64,000 nt of DNA from Actinomadura luteofluorescens (GCF_013409365.1 NZ_JACCBA010000001.1:124001-188000), one strand, 5' to 3'. Positions 1-8,885 are shown, numbered from the stretch's first letter. Notes: generated from the sequence alone by a model not told the origin. Numbers and translations are program-made.

Positions 1-293
1 ACCGGCACGCCGGCCGCGCGCAGCGCCTCGACGTCGGCGGGCCGGTTCTCCTCGGTGTTGCCGACGACGACGTCGGGCCGCAGCCCGATGATCCGCTCCA
101 GGTCGGGGTTCTTGGTGCCCCGCACGCGCGGCACGTCCAGGCCCTCGGGGTGGGTGCACCAGTCGGTGGCGCCGGCGAGCAGCCCCGGCGCGGTCGCCGC
201 GACCGTCTCGGTCAGGGACGGGACGATCGACACGACTCGGCGCACCCGGTCCGGGACACCGGCCGGGGCGCCGGTGTCGTCGTGGACGGCCAT
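1..293 (-). CDS. Helical-backbone metal receptor, BtuF-like cobalamin-binding protein (3' truncated by window edge)
   Basis: The first 97 codons are visible, from an ATG at 291-293; the rest lies beyond base 1. The fold start is clear: VVSIVPSLTETVAA at residues 20-33, GATDWCTHP near 39-47, then a conserved run ending VVVGNTEENRPADVEALRAA. This is the N-terminal lobe of the BtuF/FhuD class of binding proteins. Neither a signal peptide nor a lipobox precedes it, so it may be cytosolic, as in many actinobacterial members annotated as cobalamin-binding. It starts 12 nt after the icmF stop and is presumably co-transcribed with it. That context favours a B12-related role, since IcmF needs adenosylcobalamin, but the ligand is inferred. 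Confidence 0.75.
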   Translation of the reverse strand, partial: MAVHDDTGAPAGVPDRVRRVVSIVPSLTETVAATAPGLLAGATDWCTHPEGLDVPRVRGTKNPDLERIIGLRPDVVVGNTEENRPADVEALRAAGVP

Positions 294-305
294 CGGCGGG
301 GCGCC

Positions 306-3300
306 TCAGACGTTGCGGCGGTACTGGCCGCCGACCTCGAAGAACGCGTCGGTGATCTGCTGGAGGCTGCACACGCGCGCCGCGTCCATCAGCACCGCGA
401 ACACGTTCTCGCCGGACCGGGCCGCGTCCTTGAGCGCGGCGAGGGCGGCCCGCGCCCCGTCCCGGTGCGCCTCCTGGTAGCCGTGGACGCGGTCGAGCTG
501 GGAGCGCTTCTCGCCCTCGGTGGCGCGGGCGAGCTCGATCGTCTTCGGGGTCCCGTCGCCGGCCTCGGGGCCGCGGAACGTGTTGACGCCGATGATCGGC
601 AGCGAGCCGTCGTGCTTGCGCTGCTCGTACAGCATCGACTCGTCCTGGATGCGGCCGCGCTGGTAGCCGGTCTCCATCGCGCCGAGGACGCCGCCGCGCT
701 CGCTGATGCGGTCGAACTCGGCCAGCACCGCCTCCTCGACCAGATCGGTCAGCTCGTCGATGACGAACGACCCCTGCAGCGGGTTCTCGTTCATCGCCAG
801 CCCCCACTCGCGGTTGATGATGAGCTGGATCGCCAGGGCCCGCCGCACCGACTCGGCCGTCGGCGTGGTGACCGCCTCGTCGTAGGCGTTGGTGTGCAGG
901 CTGTTGCAGTTGTCGTAGATCGCGATGAGCGCCTGCAGCGTCGTGCGGATGTCGTTGAAGTGCATCTCCTGCGCGTGCAGGGAGCGCCCGGACGTCTGCA
1001 CGTGGTACTTGAGCTTCTGGCTGCGCTCGTTCGCGCCGTACCGGTCGCGCATGGCCACGGCCCAGATGCGGCGGGCCACCCGTCCGAGCACGTTGTACTC
1101 GGGGTCCATGCCGTTGGAGAAGAAGAACGACAGGTTGGGCGCGAAGTCGTCGATGTCCATGCCCCGCGCCAGGTAGGACTCGACGTAGGTGAAGCCGTTG
1201 GCGAGGGTGAACGCGAGCTGGCTGATGGGGTTCGCCCCGGCCTCGGCGATGTGGTAGCCGGAGATCGACACCGAGTAGAAGTTGCGGACCTTGTTGGCGA
1301 TGAACCACTCCTGGATGTCGCCCATCATCCGCAGGGAGAACTCGGTGGAGAAGATGCAGGTGTTCTGCCCCTGGTCCTCCTTGAGGATGTCGGCCTGCAC
1401 GGTGCCGCGCACGGTGGACAGCACGCGCGCGCGGATCTGCGCGGCCTCCTCCTCGGACGGCTCGCGGCCGTTCTCCTCGTAGAAGGCGTCCAGCCCCTGG
1501 TCGATGGCCGTGTTGAGGAAGAACGCCAGGATCGTCGGCGCGGGACCGTTGATGGTCATCGACACCGACGTGGTCGGGGACGACAGGTCGAACCCGTCGT
1601 AGAGCGCCTTCATGTCGTCCAGCGTGGCGATCGAGACACCGGACGTGCCGACCTTGCCGTACACGTCGGGGCGCTCGTCGGGGTCGCGCCCGTACAGGGT
1701 GACCGAGTCGAAAGCGGTGGACAGGCGCGTCGCGGGCTGGCCCTCCGACAGCAGCTTGAACCGGCGGTTGGTGCGGAAGGGGTCGCCCTCCCCCGCGAAC
1801 ATGCGGGCGGGGTCCTCGTTGTCGCGCTTGAAGGGGAACACCCCGGCGGTGAACGGGAACCGGCCGGGCAGGTTCTCGTTGCGCAGGAAGCGCAGCAGCT
1901 CGCCGTGGTCGGTGTAGCGCGGCAGCGCGACGCGGGGGATCCTGCTGCCCGACAGGGACTCGCGCGTGAGCGTGGTGCGCAGCTCCCTGTCGCGGATCTT
2001 CACGACCTGCTCGTCGCCGGAGTAGGACTCCACGACGGCGGGCCAGCCCTCGACGAGTTCGGCGTTCCCGGGCTCCACGTCCCGGCGCGCGCCCTCCAGC
2101 AGGCTCTCCACCTCGGAGGCGTCCGTCAGCTCGGCGCGCACCTCGTCCAGCCGCTGGACGCGCCGCACCGCCTCCATCTGCCGCAACGTGTCGGCGTGGT
2201 AGCCGCGGACGGTCTCGGCGATGTCGGACAGGTACCGCACGCGGTTCGGCGGGATGACGTTCGCGGCGCCGGTCGACACCTTGGTCGCGACCTCGGGCAG
2301 GGCACCGTCCTCCAGGCGCAGGCCGTGCTCGCCCAGCAGCCCGCCCAGGTGCTGGTAGAGCGCCGTGACGCCGTCGTCGTCGAACGTGGCGGCGCTCGTG
2401 CCGAACACCGGCATGTCCTCCGGCCGCTGTCCGAACGCCTCCCGGTTGCGCACGAGCTGGCGGCCGACGTCCCGCAGCGCGTCGACCGCGCCGCGCCGCT
2501 CGAACTTGTTGATCGCGACCACGTCCGCGAAGTCGAGCATGTCGATCTTCTCCAGCTGGGACGCGGCGCCGAACTCCGGCGTCATCACGTAGAGCGACAC
2601 GTCCACCAGCGGCACGATCGCGGCGTCGCCCTGCCCGATGCCGGGCGTCTCCAGGATCACCAGGTCGTAGCCGGCGGCCTTGCAGGCGGTGACGATGTCC
2701 TCGGCGTTCTCCGGCAGCTCCCGCGCGCCCCGGGTGGCCAGCGAGCGGAAGAACACCCGGTCGCCGTCGAGGGAGTTCATCCTGATCCGGTCGCCGAGCA
2801 GCGCGCCGCCGCCGCGCCGCCGCGTCGGGTCCACCGCGAGCACCGCGACGCGCAGCCGGTCGCCCTGATCGACGCGCAGGCGCCGCACCAGCTCGTCGGT
2901 GAGGGAGGACTTCCCGGACCCGCCCGTCCCGGTGATGCCCAGCACCGGGACCCGCCGCCCGGCCGCGGCCTCGGCGAGCCGCGCGCGGGCGTCCGCGGGC
3001 AGGGCGCCGGCCTGGAGGCAGGTGATCGTCCGGGCGAGCGCGCGCCGGTCGCCGGCCAGCACGTCGCCGGCCGGCACGGGCTCGGCGGCCAGGTCGACGT
3101 CGCAGTCGCGGACCAGCTCGTTGATCATCCCGGGCAGGCCGAGGCGCTGCCCGTCCTCCGGGGAGAAGATCCGCACCCCCGCCCCCGACAGCCGCGCGAT
3201 CTCCTCGTGCACGATGACGCCGCCGCCCCCGCCGAACACCTTCACGTGCTCGGCGCCGGCCTCCTTCAGGCTGCGCGACAGGTACTCGAAGTACTCGACA

Positions 3301-3533
3301 TGGCCGCCCTGGTAGGAGCTGATCGCCACGCCCTGAGCGTCCTCCTCCAGGACGGCGTCGACGACCTCGCGGACGGAGCGGTCGTGGCCGAGGTGCACCA
3401 CCTCGGCGCCCTGGGACTGCAGGATGCGCCGCATGATGTTGATGGCCGCGTCGTGGCCGTCGAACAGCGCCGCGGCCGTCACGAAGCGCACCGGGTGCAC
3501 CGGCGAGTGCAGCTCCCCCGTCACCGTCCCCAC
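306..3533 (-). CDS. icmF: Fused isobutyryl-CoA mutase IcmF
   Basis: Adenosylcobalamin enzyme interconverting isobutyryl-CoA and n-butyryl-CoA, with its G-protein chaperone built in. At 1075 residues it has the usual IcmF length and order. An N-terminal B12-binding domain carries D25 and H27 in FDGHDAAIN. A MeaB-type GTPase follows, with P-loop GITGTGGSGKSS (K208) and NKFE at 342-345. The mutase TIM barrel runs from about 545 and includes FPFTAGVFPFKR. The three-part fusion separates it from methylmalonyl-CoA mutase, whose subunits are separate. The start is GTG at 3531-3533, with another GTG three codons in. A palindromic site lies directly against the start, so the transcript is probably short-leadered or leaderless. 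It is divergent from a MarR gene that is the likely regulator. Confidence 0.93.
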   Translation of the reverse strand: MGTVTGELHSPVHPVRFVTAAALFDGHDAAINIMRRILQSQGAEVVHLGHDRSVREVVDAVLEEDAQGVAISSYQGGHVEYFEYLSRSLKEAGAEHVKVFGGGGGVIVHEEIARLSGAGVRIFSPEDGQRLGLPGMINELVRDCDVDLAAEPVPAGDVLAGDRRALARTITCLQAGALPADARARLAEAAAGRRVPVLGITGTGGSGKSSLTDELVRRLRVDQGDRLRVAVLAVDPTRRRGGGALLGDRIRMNSLDGDRVFFRSLATRGARELPENAEDIVTACKAAGYDLVILETPGIGQGDAAIVPLVDVSLYVMTPEFGAASQLEKIDMLDFADVVAINKFERRGAVDALRDVGRQLVRNREAFGQRPEDMPVFGTSAATFDDDGVTALYQHLGGLLGEHGLRLEDGALPEVATKVSTGAANVIPPNRVRYLSDIAETVRGYHADTLRQMEAVRRVQRLDEVRAELTDASEVESLLEGARRDVEPGNAELVEGWPAVVESYSGDEQVVKIRDRELRTTLTRESLSGSRIPRVALPRYTDHGELLRFLRNENLPGRFPFTAGVFPFKRDNEDPARMFAGEGDPFRTNRRFKLLSEGQPATRLSTAFDSVTLYGRDPDERPDVYGKVGTSGVSIATLDDMKALYDGFDLSSPTTSVSMTINGPAPTILAFFLNTAIDQGLDAFYEENGREPSEEEAAQIRARVLSTVRGTVQADILKEDQGQNTCIFSTEFSLRMMGDIQEWFIANKVRNFYSVSISGYHIAEAGANPISQLAFTLANGFTYVESYLARGMDIDDFAPNLSFFFSNGMDPEYNVLGRVARRIWAVAMRDRYGANERSQKLKYHVQTSGRSLHAQEMHFNDIRTTLQALIAIYDNCNSLHTNAYDEAVTTPTAESVRRALAIQLIINREWGLAMNENPLQGSFVIDELTDLVEEAVLAEFDRISERGGVLGAMETGYQRGRIQDESMLYEQRKHDGSLPIIGVNTFRGPEAGDGTPKTIELARATEGEKRSQLDRVHGYQEAHRDGARAALAALKDAARSGENVFAVLMDAARVCSLQQITDAFFEVGGQYRRNV

Positions 3534-3534
3534 C

Positions 3535-3570
3535 CCAAACCTTGGACATCCAATATTTGGAAGTTAAAGT
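3535..3570. promoter_or_regulatory. Divergent icmF/marR promoter with two CCAA-N3-TTGG palindromes
   Basis: Two copies of CCAA-N3-TTGG lie at 3535-3545 and 3550-3560 with centres 15 bp apart. Their inner arms form a third inverted repeat, TTGG-ACAT-CCAA, at 3542-3553. A promoter for the MarR gene overlaps them: -35 TTGGAC at 3542-3547, 17-bp spacer, -10 TAAAGT at 3565-3570. The predicted transcription start falls on or next to the GTG at 3578, implying a leaderless mRNA. I infer that the MarR protein binds here and controls both genes. Confidence 0.6.
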
Positions 3571-3577
3571 AGTTTCC

Positions 3578-4111
3578 GTGCGCGACGCAGTCAAGACCGC
3601 ATACGGTGGGCCGGTGCCCGACATGCCCGATCCCATCGCCGAGGCCCACCGCCAGTGGAGCGGCCGCTGGCCCGAGCACGCCGACCGCATGGCGGCCGTC
3701 ACCTCCGTGATGCGGGCCCAGCAGCTCCTGCTGAGCCGGATCGAGGCCGTCCTCAAGCCCCACGGGCTGACGTTCGCCGCCTACGAGGCCCTGCGCCTGC
3801 TCGCCTTCGCCCGCACCGGGACCCTTCCCATGGGCAAGATGGGCAACCGCCTCATGGTGCACCCCGCGTCCGTGACCAACGTGATCGGCCGCCTGGAGCG
3901 GCGGGGCCTGGTCGGCCGCCGCCCCTCCCCCGACGACCGCCGCGTCGTCCTCGCCACCATCACCCCCGCGGGCCGCGACCTCGCCGAGGAGGCCACGCTC
4001 GCCCTCAACGAGTCCGGCTTCGGCATCGCCGGCCTCCCTGCCGCCGAGGCCGCCGACGTCACCACGGCCCTGCGGCGCGTCCGCCTCGCCACCGGCGATC
4101 TGGAGCGGTGA
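3578..4111 (+). CDS. MarR family transcriptional regulator
   Basis: A 178-residue winged-helix regulator, probably a dimer. The recognition helix lies in HPASVTNVIGRLERRGLV and the wing has the typical DDRRVVLATIT. A dimerisation helix pair flanks the domain on both sides. I chose GTG 3578 over an in-frame TTG at 3542 because the TTG lies inside the promoter and the -10 box sits 7 nt before the GTG, which suits a leaderless transcript. The divergent arrangement with icmF points to control of branched-chain or short-chain acyl-CoA use. The ligand, perhaps an acyl-CoA, is a guess. Confidence 0.85.
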   Translation: MRDAVKTAYGGPVPDMPDPIAEAHRQWSGRWPEHADRMAAVTSVMRAQQLLLSRIEAVLKPHGLTFAAYEALRLLAFARTGTLPMGKMGNRLMVHPASVTNVIGRLERRGLVGRRPSPDDRRVVLATITPAGRDLAEEATLALNESGFGIAGLPAAEAADVTTALRRVRLATGDLER

Positions 4112-4112
4112 C

Positions 4113-4138
4113 GGATCGGCCGGGCCCCCGGCCGATCC
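4113..4138. terminator. GC-rich hairpin between convergent genes
   Basis: A near-perfect inverted repeat with 11-12 bp arms (GGATCGGCCGGG and its complement) around a 2-4 nt loop. It begins directly after the MarR stop codon and lies 22 bp from the 3' end of the convergent hydrolase gene. There is no U-tract, as is common for actinobacterial terminators. It could serve both strands. Confidence 0.6.
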
Positions 4139-4159
4139 GCACATGGTCGCCGCGGCGGC

Positions 4160-5263
4160 TCAGCGGTCGCGGACCCAGGCGTCGACCAGGTCGGCGACCT
4201 CGGGCCGGGAGCGCGGCAGGTAGTGGGTGTCCCTGATGCGGTGGAGGGTCCGGTCGGACGCGGCGAGGGCACCGAGGATCGCGCGGGCGTCGCCGTCGTA
4301 GACGCACTCGTCCGCCGTGGCGTGCACCACCAGGGACGGGACGGTGACGCGCGCCAGGTGCGGGGCGGCGGTGCACTGCGAGGTGCGCAGGCTCCACATC
4401 GACAGCCAGGACCGCAGCGTGCACAGCGAGCCGATGCCGAACACGCCGTAGTTGGCCCTGGCGGGGTCGCCGAGGTAACAGCGGTTGGGCTCCCGGTCGG
4501 ACGGTTCGATGGCGGGGTCGATCATGCGCAGGTCGGCCCAGGTCCGGTGCACGGTGAACAGGGCGTCGCGGGCGCGCGTTCCCTTCAGGGCGTCCAGGCG
4601 GGCGAGGACCCGGTCGGTGATTCGCTCGTTGCGGGCGCGCTGGGCGGCGCGGTAGCGGGACTGGAACTCCGCGCTGAACGGGGGCCCGTTGCCGGGGTCG
4701 AAGGGGTCGAGGGACGGGTCGGCCGAGAGCGGGTCGGTCTCGTCGGCGACCGAGGGGTCCATCCAGGCGGTGAGGACCTCGGGGCGGCCGGAGTGGGCGG
4801 CGAGCGCGACGAACAGGTCCCCGGCGGGCAGGTCCTCGATGGCGGCGACCGGGCGCATCCCGGCGACCGGCGTGACATTGGGGTCGACGGCCTGCGACTG
4901 GTAGGCGGCCATCAGCGAGCCGCCGCCGGAGTTGCCGAGCAGGACGATCCGCTCGGCGCCCGCCCGCTCGCGGAGCCAGCGCACGCCCACGCCGATCTCG
5001 GCGAGGGCGTGGTCGAGCAGGAAGTACGCCTCGTTGCCGCGGAAGCGGGTGTTCCAGCCGAGGAAGCCGTACCCGCGGGCCGCTAGGTGCTCGGCGAGGT
5101 AGTGCTCGGAGAAGTCGACGTTGTAGTGGGTCGCGATGAACGCGGTCCTCGGGGCGGCCCCGGCCGGGCGGTGGTAGATCCCCTGGCACGGGTGGCCGCC
5201 CGCGCCGGCCCGGCCGGCCAGGGGCGACGGCAGCCCCACGAACTCCCTGACGATCTCGCCCAT
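4160..5263 (-). CDS. Alpha/beta hydrolase
   Basis: A 367-residue serine hydrolase of unknown substrate. The nucleophile elbow is LLGNSGGGSL with S112. A C-terminal VVHATADE strand and DTHYLPRS loop supply the likely acid and catalytic His. There is no signal peptide, so it is probably cytosolic. I start it at ATG 5263, with GGGAGG 8 nt upstream. An in-frame extension of 31 codons exists but has no such site. It is divergent from the tryptophan dioxygenase gene. A formamidase role in kynurenine formation is conceivable from this neighbour, but the HGG motif usual in alpha/beta-hydrolase kynurenine formamidases is absent, so I do not assign it. Confidence 0.75.
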   Translation of the reverse strand: MGEIVREFVGLPSPLAGRAGAGGHPCQGIYHRPAGAAPRTAFIATHYNVDFSEHYLAEHLAARGYGFLGWNTRFRGNEAYFLLDHALAEIGVGVRWLRERAGAERIVLLGNSGGGSLMAAYQSQAVDPNVTPVAGMRPVAAIEDLPAGDLFVALAAHSGRPEVLTAWMDPSVADETDPLSADPSLDPFDPGNGPPFSAEFQSRYRAAQRARNERITDRVLARLDALKGTRARDALFTVHRTWADLRMIDPAIEPSDREPNRCYLGDPARANYGVFGIGSLCTLRSWLSMWSLRTSQCTAAPHLARVTVPSLVVHATADECVYDGDARAILGALAASDRTLHRIRDTHYLPRSRPEVADLVDAWVRDR

Positions 5264-5400
5264 CCGGCGCCTCCCGGCTCGATACCGAATCGAGTTCTGA
5301 TCGTAGGGGGATATGGACGCGGCACGGCCACCCACCGCCTGGACGTGCCCGTCCATCCCATATGCTGCGGATCACATCCGTTGTGTCGCAAGGAGGCGTG

Positions 5401-6201
5401 ATGGCGGATTCGCCGACGATGACGTACGGCGGCTATCTGAGGCTCGACGACCTGCTGTCGTGCCAGGAGCCGAAGACGCGTGCGCACGACGAGCTGCTCT
5501 TCGTGATCATCCATCAGGTCTACGAGCTGTGGTTCAAGCAGATCCTGCACGAGGCCGCGCTGCTGCAGAGCCGGATGGAGGAGGGCAACAGCGGCGGGTC
5601 GCTGCACACCGCCCGCCGCATCGCCAAGATCCTCAAGACCGTCGTCGGGCAGCTGGACGTGCTGGAGACGATGACGCCCCGGCAGTTCGCCTCGTTCCGC
5701 GACGCGCTCGGCAACTCCAGCGGCTTCCAGAGCGAGCAGTTCCGCGAGATCGAGGCCGTCCTCGGGCGGCGCTCCTTCCCCGCCTCCGACCTGCGCGGCG
5801 ACGAGCGCCTCCGGGCGGCCGTGTCCCGCCCGTCGGTGTTCGACTCGCTGCTGCGCTACCTCGCCGGGCGCGGCCACCCCGTCCCGCGCGAGGCGCTGGA
5901 GCGTGACTTCTCCCTGCCGTGGGAGCCCGACCCCGGGGTGCAGAAGGTCCTGCTCGCCGTCTACGCGGACGAGTCCGGGCCCGCCGCCGAGGTCTGCGAG
6001 GCGCTCGTCGACGTGGACGAGGGCATCCAGGAGTGGCGCTACCGGCATCTGAAGATGGTCGAGCGCACGATCGGCGCGAAGATCGGCACGGGCGGCTCGG
6101 CCGGCGCCGACTACCTGCGCAGCACCCTGTTCGCCCCCGCCTTCCCCGACCTGTGGGAGGTCCGCTCCCAGACCGAGGAGGTCCCCGTCCATGGCGGCTG
6201 A
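5401..6201 (+). CDS. kynA: Tryptophan 2,3-dioxygenase
   Basis: Haem enzyme opening the indole ring of L-Trp to N-formylkynurenine, the first step of the kynurenine route; normally a cytosolic tetramer. At 266 residues it has bacterial TDO length. The signature LLFVIIHQVYELWFKQILHE carries distal His H38. WRYRHLKMVER holds the axial haem His H216, followed by the conserved GTGGSAGADYLRST. ATG 5401 has a strong AAGGAGG 5 nt upstream. The gene overlaps the next one by 11 nt, so TDO and the monooxygenase are translationally coupled. No formamidase or kynureninase is adjacent. Confidence 0.93.
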   Translation: MADSPTMTYGGYLRLDDLLSCQEPKTRAHDELLFVIIHQVYELWFKQILHEAALLQSRMEEGNSGGSLHTARRIAKILKTVVGQLDVLETMTPRQFASFRDALGNSSGFQSEQFREIEAVLGRRSFPASDLRGDERLRAAVSRPSVFDSLLRYLAGRGHPVPREALERDFSLPWEPDPGVQKVLLAVYADESGPAAEVCEALVDVDEGIQEWRYRHLKMVERTIGAKIGTGGSAGADYLRSTLFAPAFPDLWEVRSQTEEVPVHGG

Positions 6202-7501
6202 GGGCGGCGAGCGGGTCGCGATCGTCGGCGCGGGCCTGGCGGGCTGCCTGCTCGCGGTGCTGCTCGGACGCCGCGGCATCGCGGTGACGGTGTACGAGCG
6301 GCGGCCCGACCCGCGCGTCGCGGGCGCCGAGCGGGGCCGCTCGATCAACCTGGCGGTCTCGGCTCGCGGCCTGGCCGCGCTGGAGCAGGTCGGCCTGCGC
6401 GACCAGTCGCTCAAGCAGGCGCTGCCCATGCACGGGCGGATGGTGCATCCCCTGGCGGGCGCGCAGAACTTCCAGCCCTACAGCGCCGGCGGCGAGCGCG
6501 CCATCAACTCCATCAGCCGCGCCGAGCTGAACCGGTCGCTGCTCGACACCGCCGAGAGCACGCCGGGGGTCACGCTGCGGTTCTCCCAGCGCGTCACCGG
6601 CGTGGACGTCGAGGCCGGCGCCCTCCTGCTGGAGGACGCGGACCCCGAACCCGCCGACGTCGTCCTGGCCGGGGACGGCGCCTACAGCGCGGTCCGCCGG
6701 TCGCTGCGCCTGGACGAGGACGCCGACTTCCTGGAGCACGGCTACAAGGAGCTGACCGTCCCGCCGAGGGACGGCGGTTTCGCGCTCGACCCGGACGCGC
6801 TGCACATCTGGCCGCGCGGCACCTCGATGATGATCGCGCTGCCGAACCTGGACCGCTCGTTCACCTGCACGCTGTTCTGGCCGAAGCAGGACTTCGCCGC
6901 CCTCGACACCCCGGAGAAGGTCACCGCCTACTTCGAGCGGCACTATCCCGACGTGGCGGGCCTCATGCCGGACCTCACCGGCGACTACGAGCGCAACCCG
7001 GTCGGGTCGCTGGTGACCGTCCGGTGCTGGCCGTGGACGCGGTACGGCCGCGGCGCCCTGGTGGCGCTGCTGGGCGACGCCGCGCACGCGATCGTGCCCT
7101 TCTTCGGGCAGGGCGCGAACTGCGCCTTCGAGGACTGCATCGAGATCGACCGGTGCCTGACCGAGACGGGCGGCGACTGGCCCCGCGCGCTGTCGCTCTA
7201 CCAGGAGCGGCGCAAGGCCAACACCGACGCGATCGCCGAGATGGCGCTGGACAACTTCGTCGAGATGCGCGACCGGGTGTCCTCCCCGGTGTACCGGGCG
7301 AAGCAGGCCGCGACGCACGCGCTGGAGCGCCGCCTGGCCGGACGGTACGTCTCCCGCTACGAACTGGTGTCGTTCTCGACGATCCCCTACGCGCGGATCC
7401 CGGCGCGGATCAGACGGCAGAACCGGGTGCTAGCCGCGGCCGCCCTCGGTTCCGCGGCGGCCCTCGGCCTCGGACTGCGCGCCCTCGTCCGGCGCCGCTG
7501 A
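6191..7501 (+). CDS. kmo: Kynurenine 3-monooxygenase
   Basis: FAD- and NADPH-dependent hydroxylase making 3-hydroxykynurenine. Of 436 residues, the N-terminal dinucleotide fold is IVGAGLAGC (residues 11-19). The family run AERGRSINLAVSARG follows, and GDAAHAIVPFFGQGAN near residue 295 is the second FAD motif. The C-terminus (about 415-431) is a single hydrophobic helix followed by arginines, resembling the membrane anchor of mitochondrial KMO. The start lies inside the 3' end of kynA, in another frame. The last 72 bp overlap the convergent MFS gene. KMO is uncommon in bacteria. It may serve NAD synthesis or an aryl-amine precursor for a secondary metabolite. Confidence 0.9.
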   Translation: MAAEGGERVAIVGAGLAGCLLAVLLGRRGIAVTVYERRPDPRVAGAERGRSINLAVSARGLAALEQVGLRDQSLKQALPMHGRMVHPLAGAQNFQPYSAGGERAINSISRAELNRSLLDTAESTPGVTLRFSQRVTGVDVEAGALLLEDADPEPADVVLAGDGAYSAVRRSLRLDEDADFLEHGYKELTVPPRDGGFALDPDALHIWPRGTSMMIALPNLDRSFTCTLFWPKQDFAALDTPEKVTAYFERHYPDVAGLMPDLTGDYERNPVGSLVTVRCWPWTRYGRGALVALLGDAAHAIVPFFGQGANCAFEDCIEIDRCLTETGGDWPRALSLYQERRKANTDAIAEMALDNFVEMRDRVSSPVYRAKQAATHALERRLAGRYVSRYELVSFSTIPYARIPARIRRQNRVLAAAALGSAAALGLGLRALVRRR

Positions 7502-8878
7502 CACCGGGCGGCGGCCGGCGGCCAGGTCGGCGACCGCCGCCACCAGCGCCGCCAGCACGAACCCCAGCACGACGATCAGCCCGCGCCGGAACGCGGCCGC
7601 CCACTCCCCCCCGGTGCCGGCCAGCGTGGCGAAGAACACCGCCCCGACGGCGGCGATCCCCATCGCGGTGCCGACCCGCTGGCCGGTCTGCAGGACGCCC
7701 GCCGCGCTGCCGCCCTCGGTGTAGTCCACCTCCGACAGCGTGATCGTCTGGTTCGGCGAGATGACCAGGCCGGTGCCAAGCCCGGCCAGCAGCAGCGGCG
7801 CCGCGGTCGCCCAGGCCACGCCGGCGCCGGGCCTCAGCTCGACGGCGAGCCACGCCGCGCCGAGCCCCACGAGCACCAGGCACAGGCCGGCGGCGACGAG
7901 GTGGCGGCCGAACCGGGAGACGACCCGGCCGCCGAGCGCGGACGCCACACCGGAGCCGACCGCGAAGGGGGTGATGGCGAGGCCAGCGCCGAGCGCGCTG
8001 TAGCCGAGGCCGTTCTGCAGGTAGAGGGTGAAGATGAAGAACACCGCGGTGAACCCGGCGAAGTACAGCAGCGCGATCGCCGTGCCCAGCGTGTAGGAGC
8101 GGAGGCGAAACAGCGCGAGGACGACCATCGGCGTCCGCGCCCGGCGCTCCCAGGCCGCGAAGGCCACCAGCAGCGCGGCGCCCGCGGGGATCAGCAGCCA
8201 CTTCAGGGCGCCCCGCCACTGCTGCTCCTGGACGAGCGGCAGGAGCACGCACAGGACCCCCGCGCCCAGCAGCAGCACCCCGAGCGGGTCCAGGCCCTGC
8301 CGCTGCCCGTAGACGGGGGCGGGCAGCAGCCGCCACGCCAGGAACAGCGCCGCGATCCCGACCGGGATGTTGACGTAGAACACCCACCGCCAGCCCTCCG
8401 CCGACCCGGCGATCGCGATCAGCCCGCCGCCGAGCAGCGGGCCGACGGCGGTCGCGATCCCGATGACGGCCCCGAGCGCCCCGAACGCCCGCCCCCGCTC
8501 GGCCCCCCGGAACAGCTGCTGGATGAGCCCCGCGACCTGCGGGTTGAGGATGCCGCCCGCGACGCCCTGCACGAGCCGGGCGAGGACGAGCAGCAGAATC
8601 GTCGGGGCGAGGCCCGCCGCCGCGCTCGCCACCGTGAACAGGGCCAGCCCGGACATGAACACCGCCCGGCGACTGCGGGCGTCGCCGAGCCGCCCGGCCG
8701 GGACCAGCACGAGCCCGAAGGTCAGGGCGTACCCCGACAGGATCCACTGGAGCTGCGCGTCGGACGCGTGCAGCCCCGCCCGGATCGACGGCAGCGCCAC
8801 GTTGACGATGCTGACGTCCAGCAGCGTCATGAACGCCGCCACAAGGCACACAGAGAGCGCCTGCCAGCGCTTGTTCAT
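7430..8878 (-). CDS. MFS multidrug-type transporter, DHA2 (14-TM) family
   Basis: A 482-residue inner-membrane proton antiporter of the EmrB/QacA class. The N-terminus AAFMTLLDVSIVNVALPSI is the family's TM1 signature (motif D1). GRLGDARSRRAVF is motif A between TM2 and TM3, and LARLVQGVAGGILNPQ is motif C-like in TM5. Hydrophobic segments continue to about residue 455 and the rest is a charged tail. That tail is encoded across the 72-bp convergent overlap with kmo. The substrate is unknown. The promoter would lie in the low-complexity region 8879-9115. Confidence 0.88.
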   Translation of the reverse strand: MNKRWQALSVCLVAAFMTLLDVSIVNVALPSIRAGLHASDAQLQWILSGYALTFGLVLVPAGRLGDARSRRAVFMSGLALFTVASAAAGLAPTILLLVLARLVQGVAGGILNPQVAGLIQQLFRGAERGRAFGALGAVIGIATAVGPLLGGGLIAIAGSAEGWRWVFYVNIPVGIAALFLAWRLLPAPVYGQRQGLDPLGVLLLGAGVLCVLLPLVQEQQWRGALKWLLIPAGAALLVAFAAWERRARTPMVVLALFRLRSYTLGTAIALLYFAGFTAVFFIFTLYLQNGLGYSALGAGLAITPFAVGSGVASALGGRVVSRFGRHLVAAGLCLVLVGLGAAWLAVELRPGAGVAWATAAPLLLAGLGTGLVISPNQTITLSEVDYTEGGSAAGVLQTGQRVGTAMGIAAVGAVFFATLAGTGGEWAAAFRRGLIVVLGFVLAALVAAVADLAAGRRPVSAAPDEGAQSEAEGRRGTEGGRG

Positions 8879-8885
8879 TGCCTTT

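Noticed and set aside
150..3572. A long open frame opposite icmF (and similar ones opposite selB, EphD, SelD and others)
   Set aside because: These are third-position GC artefacts: they are Val/Arg/Gly/Asp-rich without motifs, and the gene on the other strand has a full set of family motifs.
3534..3577. Cobalamin riboswitch ahead of icmF
   Set aside because: The gap is only 44 bp and holds a promoter and palindromes; a B12 riboswitch needs well over 100 nt.
4160..5263. Kynurenine formamidase assignment for the hydrolase next to kynA
   Set aside because: It lacks the HGG motif and is divergently transcribed; proximity alone is not enough.
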